Source: Hysterium pulicare CBS 123377 (lineage: Eukaryota; Ascomycota; Dothideomycetes; Hysteriales; Hysteriaceae). Taken from it: DNA of 24,195 bases. Shown here one piece after another: positions 1 through 10,169 of the stretch; within the stretch, counting starts at the first letter, position 1; the number at the start of each line of letters is the position of its first letter. The stretch covers positions 1-24,195 of the forward strand of contig AJFK01000484.1 of the NCBI GenBank assembly GCA_000467715.1. Direction: 5' to 3'. A program made the position numbers and the translations under genes. Under the pieces are notes generated by a model. The model had not been told where the DNA came from, made no database searches, and saw only the letters and a list, made by a program, of their open reading frames with translations.

Positions 1-431
1 GTAGCATCTACCTAGACTTAGGTGGCTGTAGAAGTCCGCAGTACGCCGAATAATGACACCCATTGAGGCCCGTCCCGGAAGCTGATAAAGAACTTCCTAC
101 CGTGCCTGCGCTTGGTATAGGCACTTACGCCCGTGCTGCCATGCTGCTCCTACTATAAGGAACATTCAAACATTCGATGCAATGACATCCCCAGGCTGCG
201 AAACAAAAGGCAGATTGGTCTATTTTTCAATGGAGCTAGACCGCGGAAAATGCACACACTCTCGGGCCAATCACTGCGAGCAGCGAACAACGAAGGTACT
301 CCATCTGAACAAAACAAAGACACAGGCATACAAGAACAGATTGCATAAATCCCGGGGAAGCTAAATCAACGTGACCCCAGACCCAAGACTCTCTGCTGCA
401 TGTTGTGAGCTTCCCCCGCTAGGCGAACGCG
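1..431. other. Intergenic, no gene recognised
   Basis: This stretch lies downstream of the secreted-protein gene that ends at 432. Only short open frames of 71 residues or fewer occur, without family resemblance or splice logic. It holds the left copy of an 18-bp inverted repeat (6-23). I see no RNA gene. Confidence 0.5.
6..23 (+). repeat. Left arm of an 18-bp inverted repeat
   Basis: ATCTACCTAGACTTAGGT is the exact reverse complement of positions 3373-3390. Identity stops abruptly on both sides of the 18 bp. It could be a terminal inverted repeat of a roughly 3.4-kb degenerate element, or a coincidental pair of CCTAGGTA-type low-complexity motifs, which are common in fungal genomes. No transposase is visible between the arms. 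Confidence 0.45.
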
Positions 432-1736
432 TTACGTATCGAGGTAATATCCGCACGGTCCGTTGGAGAATGTGGTCTGAAGATAGACGCTGTTGGAGGA
501 GTAGGTGGCGGCGAGCGCTCCCTGATTCGCAGGACATGTGCCAGCTAAGTTGAGCTCGCAGCTCTGGCCAGTCCCAGCGTATTGAGCGATGTAATTCGAG
601 CCCGCACAGTTCGCAGTGGTAATGCAGGCTACACAGCAATCATACGCAGTATCGGTATCGAAGGTATTGGCCCCTGTATCGGTGACTAATTGTAATGTGT
701 TGCCGCTGGCATCGGTCGACACTTGATTGGATGGACCGCATTGGGCGTAGTATGTGCTTGTCGGCTGGTGAACGATGGTTGCTGTTGTGCTGCGGTTTTG
801 TCAGCTCTTACCAAAGGCATGTGAAGGCATCTGGAAGCTTACGTTGTCGCCGTTGTCACCGTTGTCACCGTTGTCGTCGTGGTGGAAGCAGTGGCGGAGA
901 AAGTCAAAGTGACGCTTGCATCTGGCAAGTAGGCCGTGCTGGTACTTGTCACCGTTACCGAAGAAGTGCTCGTAGGTGTCGCCGCGGTCACTGTACTCGT
1001 TTTCTTTGCCGTAAAGGTGATGGTATTCGGTATGATGGATTCAATCGAGACCACGCAGACAACTTTGTACACATATTTCGTTGGTGCTCCTTTGCAACGC
1101 GGCTGGGCCTTCTGGACAGCACCGCGGGCTGCAAACCTGCCAAGTTCAGCTTCGACTTCTGGCGGACTGGCCAGCGAGCGTTTCCTGCCGCCAGGGGTGG
1201 GGGTCGGATATATGAACCCATCAGGAACGGGGACAGTGGTCGTAGTTGCTGCGATGGTGCTAGTTATTGTACTGGTCGCCGTGCTAGTCGATGTACTTGT
1301 ATCTTAGAGCCCGTTAGCATTTCTTCTCAGCATGTAAAGCACGAACATATACCTGTTTCCGTGAAAGATAATGTAGTCGTTAAAGTCAGACTGTATGTGT
1401 CCGTTATAATCGAAGCAGTGCTTGTGACTGTCGAAGTGGAGGTCACGGTAGCTGTTGAAGATTAGCAGGCGAATGGCGTACAGATGGGGACAAAGAACCC
1501 CTACTGGTTGTCGCTTTCGGGGTGATGGTAGCTATAGGAGTCAAGGTGTAGAAGGCAAGCGGCCGTAGCGTAAGCACAATTGACTGAGTCGTAGTAGTCG
1601 CTGTGGTCGATTTTGTTGTTAGATAAGAGGTACAGGTAGATTGGGTGTAAGCCGTTGCAGCGAGCCGCTTTACATCCACAGGATTCGCAGCGCATAGGAC
1701 TGAAAGAAGCAAGAAATAGAGAAGAGTAGAAATCAT
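432..1736 (-). CDS. Secreted Thr-rich protein with Cys-rich Apple/PAN-like C-terminus
   Basis: I rebuilt four exons: 1736-1505, 1451-1353, 1302-843 and 789-432. The introns are 53, 50 and 53 nt, with GTAGGG, GTATAT and GTAAGC donors and CTAAT, CTAAC and CTGAC branch sites. The joined frame is open for 382 residues. The start begins a clear signal peptide (hydrophobic residues 4-17), followed by a Lys-Arg pair at 23-24. Residues about 30-270 are very rich in Thr, Ser and Val, as in O-glycosylated wall or surface proteins. Arg-Lys-Arg at 150-152 looks like a Kex2 processing site. The C-terminal part (about 281-382) is Cys-rich, with a CC-x2-C-x5-C pattern at 315-325 and further Cys at 341, 349 and 376, resembling fungal Apple/PAN-like modules that bind carbohydrate or protein. 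The role is inferred: extracellular adhesion or wall-associated binding. The exact family is not recognised. Confidence 0.8.
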
Positions 1737-1794
1737 GTTCGCAGCTGCTACTATTGTCCCAGTGAGCAAGAAGGATGCTGGGAATCCGACATGA

Positions 1795-1806
1795 TTATAT
1801 ATAGAG
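1795..1806 (-). promoter_or_regulatory. Candidate TATA box of the secreted-protein gene
   Basis: On the minus strand this reads CTCTATATATAA, about 60-70 nt upstream of the start codon at 1736. That distance is plausible for a fungal TATA element with a short 5' UTR. It is supported only by sequence and position. Confidence 0.45.
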
Positions 1807-3372
1807 CATTGATTCAGTGAGCATCGATTCACAGAAGCTGAACCCCGGGAACGCAGCAGAGGCCCTTCTGGATCGACAGCCCCTGCCTGAATGAGTATTG
1901 ATGAACGCATATGTCCATCATCGAATACAGCATTTCAAGGTTGCTTGATACTGCTGTTAAAAAAGCTGTCGCGGCGTCGTGGTTTGGTGGCCCTGTGGCT
2001 AGCTGATGGTCGACGTGGATACCGCGTTGAAAATAGGTAAATCTCTCCTTAAACGGTTAGATGTTAGACCTCGGCAAGTTGGCTGCCAGTAAAGCTCTCC
2101 GCCGCGCAAACAAATAACAAATACAGAAAAGATGTGTTCACTCTTTGCCCTAACGAGTTGCGGAAAGGATACACTAACTGTCAGACGCACCTCAGAGGTC
2201 TGGATGCGACGAGAGACGCCACGAGTCAACTTAACTGGGAGCGTCTGGTGCCAGATCATCAGAAAAACCTCTGTAAACAGCTGCCCCGAGAGCTTCTTTG
2301 CTTCATTTGGGAAGATCAAGTAACCTAAAAAAGACAGACAGACAAACCTCGCTAGGGAATTATCCCTGTAATGATCTCCGTCAGCATATCCGGCCAGCTG
2401 CTATTAGGTCCTTGAGCCTCATTCGAACTCTCCAAGCATGGCTGTCAATTGTACATTTGCGAAACTCAGCTTGTGTTTCCAGCCAAGGGCATGATGCGCC
2501 ATCTTCTTCTGGACGAGCCGGATAGGGTTGCGCAGGAAGCTTTCTCAGCTCTCAGCCTTATTTCCAAAAGAGACGCCACTTTGGTTCAGCTGAATCGCAT
2601 CGCTTGGGATGTAGCCTCATATAGCTTTCAAACGGCGGTGCGCTAATGCTTGAGTGTCTCAGGCCTTTGAAGCCCAATCTTGCCTGGGTATGGACAATCC
2701 GGGGAGGGTGGCTTGCATCTACGCCCGCTTAAGCTTGTCTAGTAGATGTCTTTGGAGTCAAGTGGTTAAACCCAAGAAGGGAGCAGAAAGTTGCATTGAA
2801 CGCTGTAACTGCAAAACCAAAATTCCCAAGATGCTTATTTCACGCAATGCCGTGGTGTATCCCGGTAGCATGGAAAAATGAGGTAGCTCTCCTTAGCTCA
2901 GCCTTCAGTTATTTTCTACGGATAAATGTATATAAGAGGAACTTTAAAGCTGTCTTCTAGAACTTTAGAGTCTCCACTCTCTAAGCTGAGTGGGGAGCCA
3001 GTCGACTAGAACGAGTACGTTGCCCATGCTACCGCCAAAGCTATTTGACTCTCTGGGCCGTTGACGCGTGTTGACGCTTATAGAAAAGCTTAGTACTACT
3101 CAGCTTCTTACTACGATTACACTTGAGATTGTATGTAACCTGGGAAGAGCGAGTACGTGCGGTATTTCAATTCGAATATACCTGTTGGAGCCTTCTACTA
3201 GCCACCAGCGGCACAACTTGGAATAACTGTAATGGGACTGCAATGTGCTATGTGCATGAAGTACTCAGGACTATCCTTCGTTACTCACCTAACTTTGTAC
3301 ATTTCTTATCTAGCCAGACGCGAACGCCCACAATAGGATTCATTATTGGTTCTACTATAGACTTCTAAAGTT

Positions 3373-3390
3373 ACCTAAGTCTAGGTAGAT
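3373..3390 (-). repeat. Right arm of an 18-bp inverted repeat
   Basis: ACCTAAGTCTAGGTAGAT is the exact reverse complement of positions 6-23. The two arms enclose the Thr-rich secreted-protein gene and about 1.6 kb of gene-poor DNA. Confidence 0.45.
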
Positions 3391-4024
3391 TCTATTGTAT
3401 ACCCTTCTTTTAAATAATCTTAAAGATAGCAACTTACTTTCACGCCTAGTGCAGAGGTTAAATCAACTTTGCGGGCAGGTGGAAAATGCCGTGGTAGACA
3501 GAGGCTTATCCTCTGAAAACGACGAATTATGACGCTCCCTGTGGCCCCATCTGATCTTTCCTAAATTTCAACGCTTCTAAGTCCTGCTTCATCCCAGAAT
3601 CTTAAATGCATTCCAAGTAGGAAGCGTCTAGATAAGCTTCGAAAGGAGGACATCGCAGGTTCATGCTACCCAGACGAACTTATGCAGACCGCGAAACATC
3701 AGATCAAGAGGTGCACCCTACGGAGTCCATATCTTTTTAAATGTATTACATATCACAGTTACAAGCGGATTAATTCCTACTACTATTGAAGGCAATTTTA
3801 TAACAAGGTTGATGTGAATTATGTTTATCTGGACTTCCGCAGCCCGCCTCAGAGGATCCTGGTGCTGTACTTTGGAGGCACAACCAAGCTCTATATTTCC
3901 CATCTACTCTTAGGGGAATCTCACCCGAAATAATACAGACAGACCAGTAGACCAAAGCGTTAATACGTTCAAAAGCATGCGTATCTATGCCATCAAATGA
4001 CGGAACCCAAAACCACCTCGAAAG

Positions 4025-5914
4025 TTACGCCTTACTGGCAGATTGCTCTCTCAAATACCCCTCAATCTTAGGGTTCGCAGCCTGCTCAATCAGCTTATCT
4101 TGTTCCTTATCCTCCGCGCTCTTCTCCGTGGCGGGCTCTGTCTCAGCTTTCTCTTCATCCTTCTTCCCGCCGCCAACAAGACTCCCAACGACCCCAGCCG
4201 CAGAGCCCACTGCCGCTGATGCTTGCGCTGCGACTTGCTTCGCTTGGTCTAGATACGAAGGTGCAGGTTCCTCCGCTGAAGGCACTGACACGTCTTTGGG
4301 CGCCTGGCCAACAGTGCTGGGTTCCATCGTAGTCGTCTTATCGCCGTGACCGTGGTCATTGACAGCCGGCGTGCCATCCGCCAGCTGGCCTTCAGCGTGC
4401 GTCTCTTGCTGCTGCTCGAAGCGCGTATCCGAAGTTCCTTGTCGAAGGCCTGGGGAATCCGATTGAGCTTCGCGAATTGGTAGAGTGGTTTCCGTAGGCT
4501 TGGGTGTTGGTGCTGGGGAGGGCGTGTCGCTTCGCGGCGGGGTTTGGCTTTCCGGCTCGCCTGTATCCAGAGGGTGGGTGTCGGTACCAACTGTTGTCAA
4601 TGCCAGTTCAGCTTCATCTATGGGTGTGTTGACGACCATGAGACTGCCGTGGATGGCTTTGAGGCTCTCGCTGGATTTCAGAGTGGCAATGACTTTCTTT
4701 CGAGGCTGCCCCTCTTCGCTGCCAATTGCTACCGCCGTGACTTTACCGTCTTCGCCTTCTACCCACTTGATTGGGCCTGTAGGAATTGTTCGAGAAGTTC
4801 CTTGTACTGCGGGCGAGTCCCAATCCAATGCAGACTCGATATCAGGTTCCAAGATAGGCATCATGCCGAATTTGAAATCTAGTTGACCGCCATATTTCTT
4901 AGGTATGTTGGCTGGGTCGATGTATTGTTCGAGGGTGGACTTCATGTTGGCATTGGAGAGGATGAAGATTTTGGATACTGTGATAGGGTCGAACCATCGC
5001 TTGATCCAGCCCCAGACTGTAGGAAAGAAGGCAGGGGCGCCAATTATCTGCTTGGGATTAACTCCGACTTTGTAACGAGTGACGGGTCCTCGCTAGAGAA
5101 GTTTCTGGGTAAGGGGAGAACGCACGAATATTCGATCCAATGTCTCAGGATAGTGCGCAGTAGCCAATGTACTCGCATCCTGCATATGGTTTTTTAAGTT
5201 CCAAAACTGCTTTAATCCAACCTTCGAGATATCCACAATATTGTTGCTTTGAGAGATAGGTGTTTCGGGGTGATGACGATTGGTTATAGCAGAGCATAGA
5301 GGCATTACGAAACGCGTGAGGTTCTCATATAGCGCGAATAGGCGAAGCATCTTTGCAGGGACATTGTGGGAGACGGTAGAGCCCTTTGCGACCGATTTTT
5401 CATAGGCAGAAATGTTCTTCGAATTGAGGTGGGAGACCTCGAAGACATACACAGGTATACCGCGCTTGTCCCGTCGCCCTGTCCATTGTGGATACTGTTC
5501 GCTATCAGCCTTGTCCGCTCACAGCCAGGACGCGTCTCCTACAAGCTGTCGAGTCTGTTCGTATTCACCGACATCAATGGTGTCGTAGAGTTCCTCGAGG
5601 TGGTTTTCTTTCCGCCAATCCTCTGTGTCTTTGAACTGTTTAAGCGCTTCCGGTGGATTGAATCTTCGAGCTCGGAGGTATCTCCTACGCCGCTGTCAGC
5701 ATTTGCCCGCTCACCACAACAGAAGGACTACACACAGCAGCGTCTCGTCATCATGAGTCGCACCGATAACTCCGCCGGTTCCAGCGGACTTGTAATAACC
5801 CGCATCCTGACACAGCTTCTTGAAAGCGTCCAAAGCCGCCTGTTGATTGTCCGTAAGATGCCCCAAGTGAGCCGAGGGATATTGGTAGGAGTCTAATCTC
5901 TTGAGTTCTGCCAT
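4025..5914 (-). CDS. Sec14-like CRAL-TRIO lipid-transfer protein
   Basis: Four exons (5914-5736, 5684-5543, 5494-5126, 5047-4025) join through introns of 51, 48 and 78 nt into an open frame of 570 residues. An N-terminal CRAL-TRIO-N helical region includes LLRYLRARRF near residues 59-68. The CRAL-TRIO lipid-binding fold follows, with GRRDKRGIPVYVFEV at about 113-127, IIGAPAFFPTVW at 231-242 and the typical closing motif PKKYGG at 279-284. By family, such proteins move phosphatidylinositol or other lipids between membranes and support PI kinases. The region after about residue 310 is unusual: a long low-complexity Pro/Thr/Glu tail, then an Ala/Gly-rich stretch and a Lys/Glu-rich end. The tail is not found in yeast Sec14, which is about 300 residues. 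The start was chosen because it opens the conserved N-terminal helices. The neighbouring LRR-SAP gene lies in tandem upstream. Confidence 0.88.
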
Positions 5915-6564
5915 TTCAAAGCATGGAGAAGCGTGTAATAATTAGAAGGAAACGGCGCGAAGGAACCATACGTTATTAGAGTCGTATATGTAGCATGCTG
6001 TTCATCTGGGTGAGATCTGCTGCTGCTAATGCTGGTGATGTCAGTCGGGACGGAGCTGTTTTTAGTCCGTCATCGGATCTTTAAAGAAAAAGCGAGGCGC
6101 CCAGCTCGCGAGTGCGATTCATTGGGCGTATTTCCGCATTTAATACGGCGTGTGGCATAAATCTAGGCTCATTCCACTCAGCCAAAGGATTGATGTGCAA
6201 GGCAGAAATGGTGATAGCACAGTTATGGGGGCACAAGTATCGTTTGACTGGGCCTCCCATGCCTGGAGATGTTCCCGGCATCACCGGGGAAGGCTTGCCA
6301 AGGATCACCTTCTACATCTCACAACATCCCACAGCAGCAAAGTACGTCAAATTCCAAGGCCACGGTAAGCAGGCAGTGGTGAACTCTGCAGCTGATCTAT
6401 CTAGAGAGCTGTATCATAATGCGGCTCTGAAAACTAGCGAAACTGCGGTTGACCCGAAACCCGATAAAGAACAGCAAGGAACCAGGATAGCCGGTGGAGA
6501 AGGACCCACTGTGAAAGATGATCGCCCATGCATCTTCCCGCATCTTGCAGACCGGGGTGGAGCT
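5915..6564. other. Intergenic between two minus-strand genes
   Basis: This holds the upstream region of the CRAL-TRIO gene and the 3' flank of the LRR-SAP gene. A plus-strand open frame of 232 codons (6112-6810) crosses it and runs 246 nt into the antisense of the LRR-SAP gene. It resembles nothing I know and lacks a recognisable domain, so it is not called as a gene. Confidence 0.5.
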
Positions 6565-7838
6565 TCACGCCTTTCCGACCCTTCTGACAATCCGCCCATC
6601 AGCGACTCTGGCACAGAGCAACCCCATCAAGCGATCCACGAGATCAGTCTTACTTCCCGTAAGCACGATATCATCATTGACTCTCTTGTGCAGTTCCAGA
6701 TTCTTCTTCAGCTGAGGCAAAGTGAGATTGGGCACCTTTCTCGGATCTTCGACGTACCCATCGGGAACCGAGGTGCAGTATCGTGTGTCCAGATCATTGA
6801 AGAAGTTTAGGCAAGATAGAGGAAGTGTAATGAACCTGCAGCCTTCCGGAAGAGCATAAACGAGGAGTCGAAGACAGGGGATGGTGACTGCTGTACCCCG
6901 TAGATAAAGGGCGCGAAGGTTTGCCAAAGCTGTCAGTGGTACCCGACAGTCGTCATTGATCTGCTCGTTGCCTGAAACGTTAAGCTGTCGAAGTGTGTCT
7001 GCATGGGTCGCTAGATGAAGAAGATGAATATTCGTTGCAGTAGTGAATGAGATGTCAAGTTTGGACAATTGCGGGAGGAGCCGTAGGAGAGATATGTCGT
7101 CGAGTGAAAGGGGTAGATGTGATAAGTCCAGCTCTGTTAGATGAGTGAAAGCTGCCATACGAAACAACGGCGTTAGAAATGGCGTTGGATTCCCTCGAGA
7201 TCCGATTGATGCTGACAACGAGAATGATTCTATGCGTCTATCCGCAAACAGACCAAGTAATGGTGGCGTCCACCATCCACGTTCTGAGATGAGCCGGGCA
7301 ATCTCATTATCAGACTTGGCTGATCTGACAAGTCTGAGGTCTGGATGAGCTCTGGCTTTGGGGTGTCTTTTCAAGAGTGCCACGACTTCTTGTCTGCCTC
7401 GTTCGACAATGGCCTCATCCTGAACCCGATTTTCTATGCCTAGGTAAATAGTAAGTATTCTCGACAAGACACGGCCATCACAAGTCATGCATTGGTGCTA
7501 GTGTACACACCAACATCCTGCTTCTTTTCGAGGGGTGGGTCATTCGGTAGGTCTATTTCAGAGAATGGTTGATTGCCTGAGAAGATATTGGTGCTTTTCT
7601 CAGCTAAAGCCGGCCGTGGTTGAGCTGGTGAGTCTCGAGTCCTCTTAGTTGGACGTTTGTTTGCCCAAGGACCAGATGAATCAAAATCGGAGGAAGGGTC
7701 AGTAGTTGCTTTGCGTTTCTTTTCTGCGGTATGCAGGCTGCCATTGATGATGACCTTCTGAAGCCGCGGCGTAGACATGATGCGAAGGGTCTTGTTTGTT
7801 GGATCAAGATAGGTGATGAGGACTGCGATAGCTGACAT
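6565..7838 (-). CDS. Leucine-rich-repeat protein with C-terminal SAP-like domain
   Basis: Two exons (7838-7511 and 7439-6565) are separated by a 71-nt intron with a GTGTGT donor and CCTAG acceptor. The spliced frame gives 400 residues. The N-terminal third is basic and disordered, with nuclear-localisation-like clusters (EKKRK, NKRPTKRTRD). Residues about 206-303 carry leucine-rich repeats (LTELDLSHLPLS, LSKLDISFT, LRQLNVSG, LRALYLRGT). Residues about 348-385 look like a SAP motif: LTLPQLKKNLELHKR followed by a short loop and TDLVDRLMGLL. SAP motifs bind DNA or RNA in nuclear proteins, so a nuclear role is inferred. The start could also be the internal Met at residue 21 (7778), but the upstream residues look conserved in style. 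It shares a 281-bp divergent promoter with the FBXO21-like gene. The exact ortholog is not recognised. Confidence 0.8.
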
Positions 7839-8119
7839 TGCGATAGTTGATATTAGTCAGCTGCTTAATCTACTCCCCGCAAACCTTCGCCAGCAATTCT
7901 GTTGGGTGTCAAACCGTCATCCATTTTCCAGTTCACCACCATTCCCGTTCCTCCTGCAGAGCTCGAGCACCCAAACCCACGCCTCTAATTTTTACCATAG
8001 TCTTCGAGGGACTCGATAACTCGTATCAAACAACCAACAGTCAAATGCACACCAGCTTGTGCAACTATTGATCACCGCCACCGCCCGCCAGAGCTATCGA
8101 CCGTGATACGACACCAGTT
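7839..8119. promoter_or_regulatory. Shared divergent promoter, LRR-SAP / FBXO21-like genes
   Basis: These 281 bp separate two start codons facing away from each other, so both promoters must lie here or overlap. The plus-strand half is C/T-rich, as is common in fungal 5' UTRs. No specific binding site could be assigned. Confidence 0.5.
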
Positions 8120-9984
8120 ATGGCCGCCGTACTTTCATTCACGTCTCTTCCCACCGAGATATTACAGGCCATCTTCCAATTCCTGCCCGCCGACTCACTC
8201 ATATCCGTATCGAGAGCTTGCAGACAGCTCAAGAGCGTCACCGATTCGCCCATAATATGGCGTTATTACTGCAAATCCTTCACCTTCTGGGATCCGAAAC
8301 ACAACATTCAAGCCAAGTTTAGGGGCCCTCTTTCCGACGTCGACTGGCGTGCACTTTTTGTAGGACGACTCAGGACATTCGGCGAGGCGAACCGACTCCT
8401 CAATCTGATACTGTCCAGCCAGCGTGGCCGCAATAAATGGATCAATGAGATTGCCGATCTCGGGTACGATGCAAAAGAGGTTCTAGTACAGAACTGTAAG
8501 ACTCGGGACGATGCAGAAGATGTTCTGGCCAGAAGATACTACGCCAAAGCAGCACTTGAACGAATACAACGAGAGCTAGGCATCAAAATCTGGAAAGAGT
8601 TGGCAAGTGGCAAAGACATACCAATTGAACGAACATTGGGAGCCTATGACATGTTCAGGCTAGGCACAGGTCTACCAGATGTTGATGGCATCGGAGTGTA
8701 CCTTGACGAGCTAGTATCGAAGTTGTTGGAGAGCCACCCAGACTTCAAGGATCTCAGCATTCGTCAAAAGGCTCTCACCGTCGCGAGCTTCCTCCGAAAC
8801 GCTGGATTCGTAGGCGCCTCGGATAATTCTTATCATGCGCTTCGGAACAGTTTCATCGGCATAGTGCTCTTGAATGGTGATCACGAATCGCTCCCTTTGA
8901 TCTCCGTAGCTATCTTCTGCGCAGTCGCCACACGCCTCGGACTAGATGCTCGACCCTGTGGCTTTATGTTCCACGTTTACGGCATTGTATATGCTCCTTG
9001 CCACACCTCTCTGGATGGCCGCTATCTTCCCGGCAATCAAGAACCAGAGTACATGTACATCGACCCCTTTCGTTCCGAAAATGAAGTATCAGAAGACAAT
9101 TTGCACGAAGCCCTCCGCGAAATGGGGATTCATAAAAATGATCACATGTCATACCTCCGCGATGCGTCAACCCGTGAACTTGTTCTCCGCACAGCTCGCA
9201 ACATCATGAACTCCGTCCAAACCATTCGTCAGAGGCAAGTTGTTTTCGCCAATATGAGTCCTCAGGGAGACTTCTCACTCGACATGGATGACGCCTTTTA
9301 CGCCGCTTTATGGGCATCTATTATGTTAGGACCTCAGTCAGAGGATGGGGCAGACTCCCTGTCCAACATCACGACTCGAAGACGCCGGTACCTCCCTTAC
9401 CTCCTCGAACATTTCCAGTCGCACTTCCCATGGGATGTTTCACTCATCGAAGAATACATTATCCCGCTCTTTTTCAACTCTGATGATGGACAACGGCTCA
9501 TCCAGTTTCTACAAAACATCCATGCCGCGGACATGTTGCATAAAGAAGTAAAACCAAGGGGTAGAAACACCACCACTGTCAAATATAAAATCGGCCACTT
9601 ATTCCAGCATAAACGGTACATGTACGAAGGTGTCATTACGGGCTGGGATACCTGTTGCGAAGCCGGTGACGAATGGATAAGACACATGGGTGTGGATCAG
9701 CTTAGTCGAGGCAAAGATCAGAGTTTCTATCACGTGCTGTAAGCTTCCCCCTACATCTCATACCCCACACTATCAAGTAACCTGAGCATACGCTAACCAT
9801 AGCATATTACAGTGTCTACGATAAGTCCGTGCGCTACGTAGCCGAGGAGAATATCGGCCCTATGGATGCTGATATCCAACCTTCGGAGGCAATGCTTAGA
9901 CTTGCGGGACGTCATTTTAAACGGTGGGATGATGAGAATAAAACCTTCGTCTCTAATATGAAGGATGAGTATCCGGATGATTGA
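8120..9984 (+). CDS. FBXO21-type F-box protein (F-box, transglutaminase-like, YccV/HspQ)
   Basis: Exon 1 (8120-9738) and exon 2 (9813-9984) join across a 74-nt intron (GTAAGC donor, CTAAC branch, TTACAG acceptor) to give 596 residues. An F-box lies at about 8-51 (LPTEILQAIFQFLP) and should bind Skp1 in an SCF ubiquitin ligase. The middle (about 185-370) matches the SirB1/transglutaminase-like family. C267 in AIFCAVATRLGL, H285 in FMFHVYG and D315 in YIDPF sit where that family has its Cys-His-Asp residues. The end (about 487-570) is a YccV/HspQ-type domain (YKIGHLFQHKRYMYEGVITGW), known in bacteria for hemimethylated-DNA binding and protease-adaptor roles. This domain order is that of animal FBXO21. 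The last intron splits the YccV domain, so the upstream frame alone would be truncated. Role inferred: substrate recognition for ubiquitination. It is convergent with the next gene. Confidence 0.92.
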
Positions 9985-10169
9985 GAGAGCTGAAATGCTG
10001 TCGTAGTAGATAATCGGGTTGTTCTTGGGTGTTTGATGGCTTCTTTGTTCTATATTGATACCACCTTCCACTCATGGGGTTGTTTGAACTGTAGGTGGGA
10101 AGTAGAGTCAATAATTGGATATAGTATGAGAAGCCAGGTTAGACGTCGCCAATCCTCTCCAAACTCGTC

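Larger units (their letters stand above)
1737..4024. other. Gene-poor 2.3-kb intergenic stretch
   Basis: No frame here exceeds about 106 residues, and none resembles a known family or joins to a neighbour by plausible introns. The stretch holds the promoter of the gene starting at 1736, a short GACA run near 2333-2344, and the right arm of the inverted repeat at 3373-3390. Short open frames near 2050-2650 and 3123-3368 may be decayed sequence, but I cannot assign them. No tRNA fold or transposase is visible. Confidence 0.5.

Noticed and set aside
695-1465. Long plus-strand open frame of 256 codons
   Set aside because: It is the antisense shadow of the Thr/Val-rich exons of the secreted protein; Arg/Cys/Gly-rich composition arises from reading ACN-rich repeats backwards.
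2353-2373. A TAGGGA..TCCCT motif slightly like a homing-endonuclease site
   Set aside because: Only partial resemblance; the motif is a short imperfect palindrome, and no endonuclease or intron is nearby.
2654-3368. Short plus-strand open frames in the gene-poor stretch
   Set aside because: Short, unjoined by plausible introns, and without recognisable motifs; one opens at a non-ATG codon.
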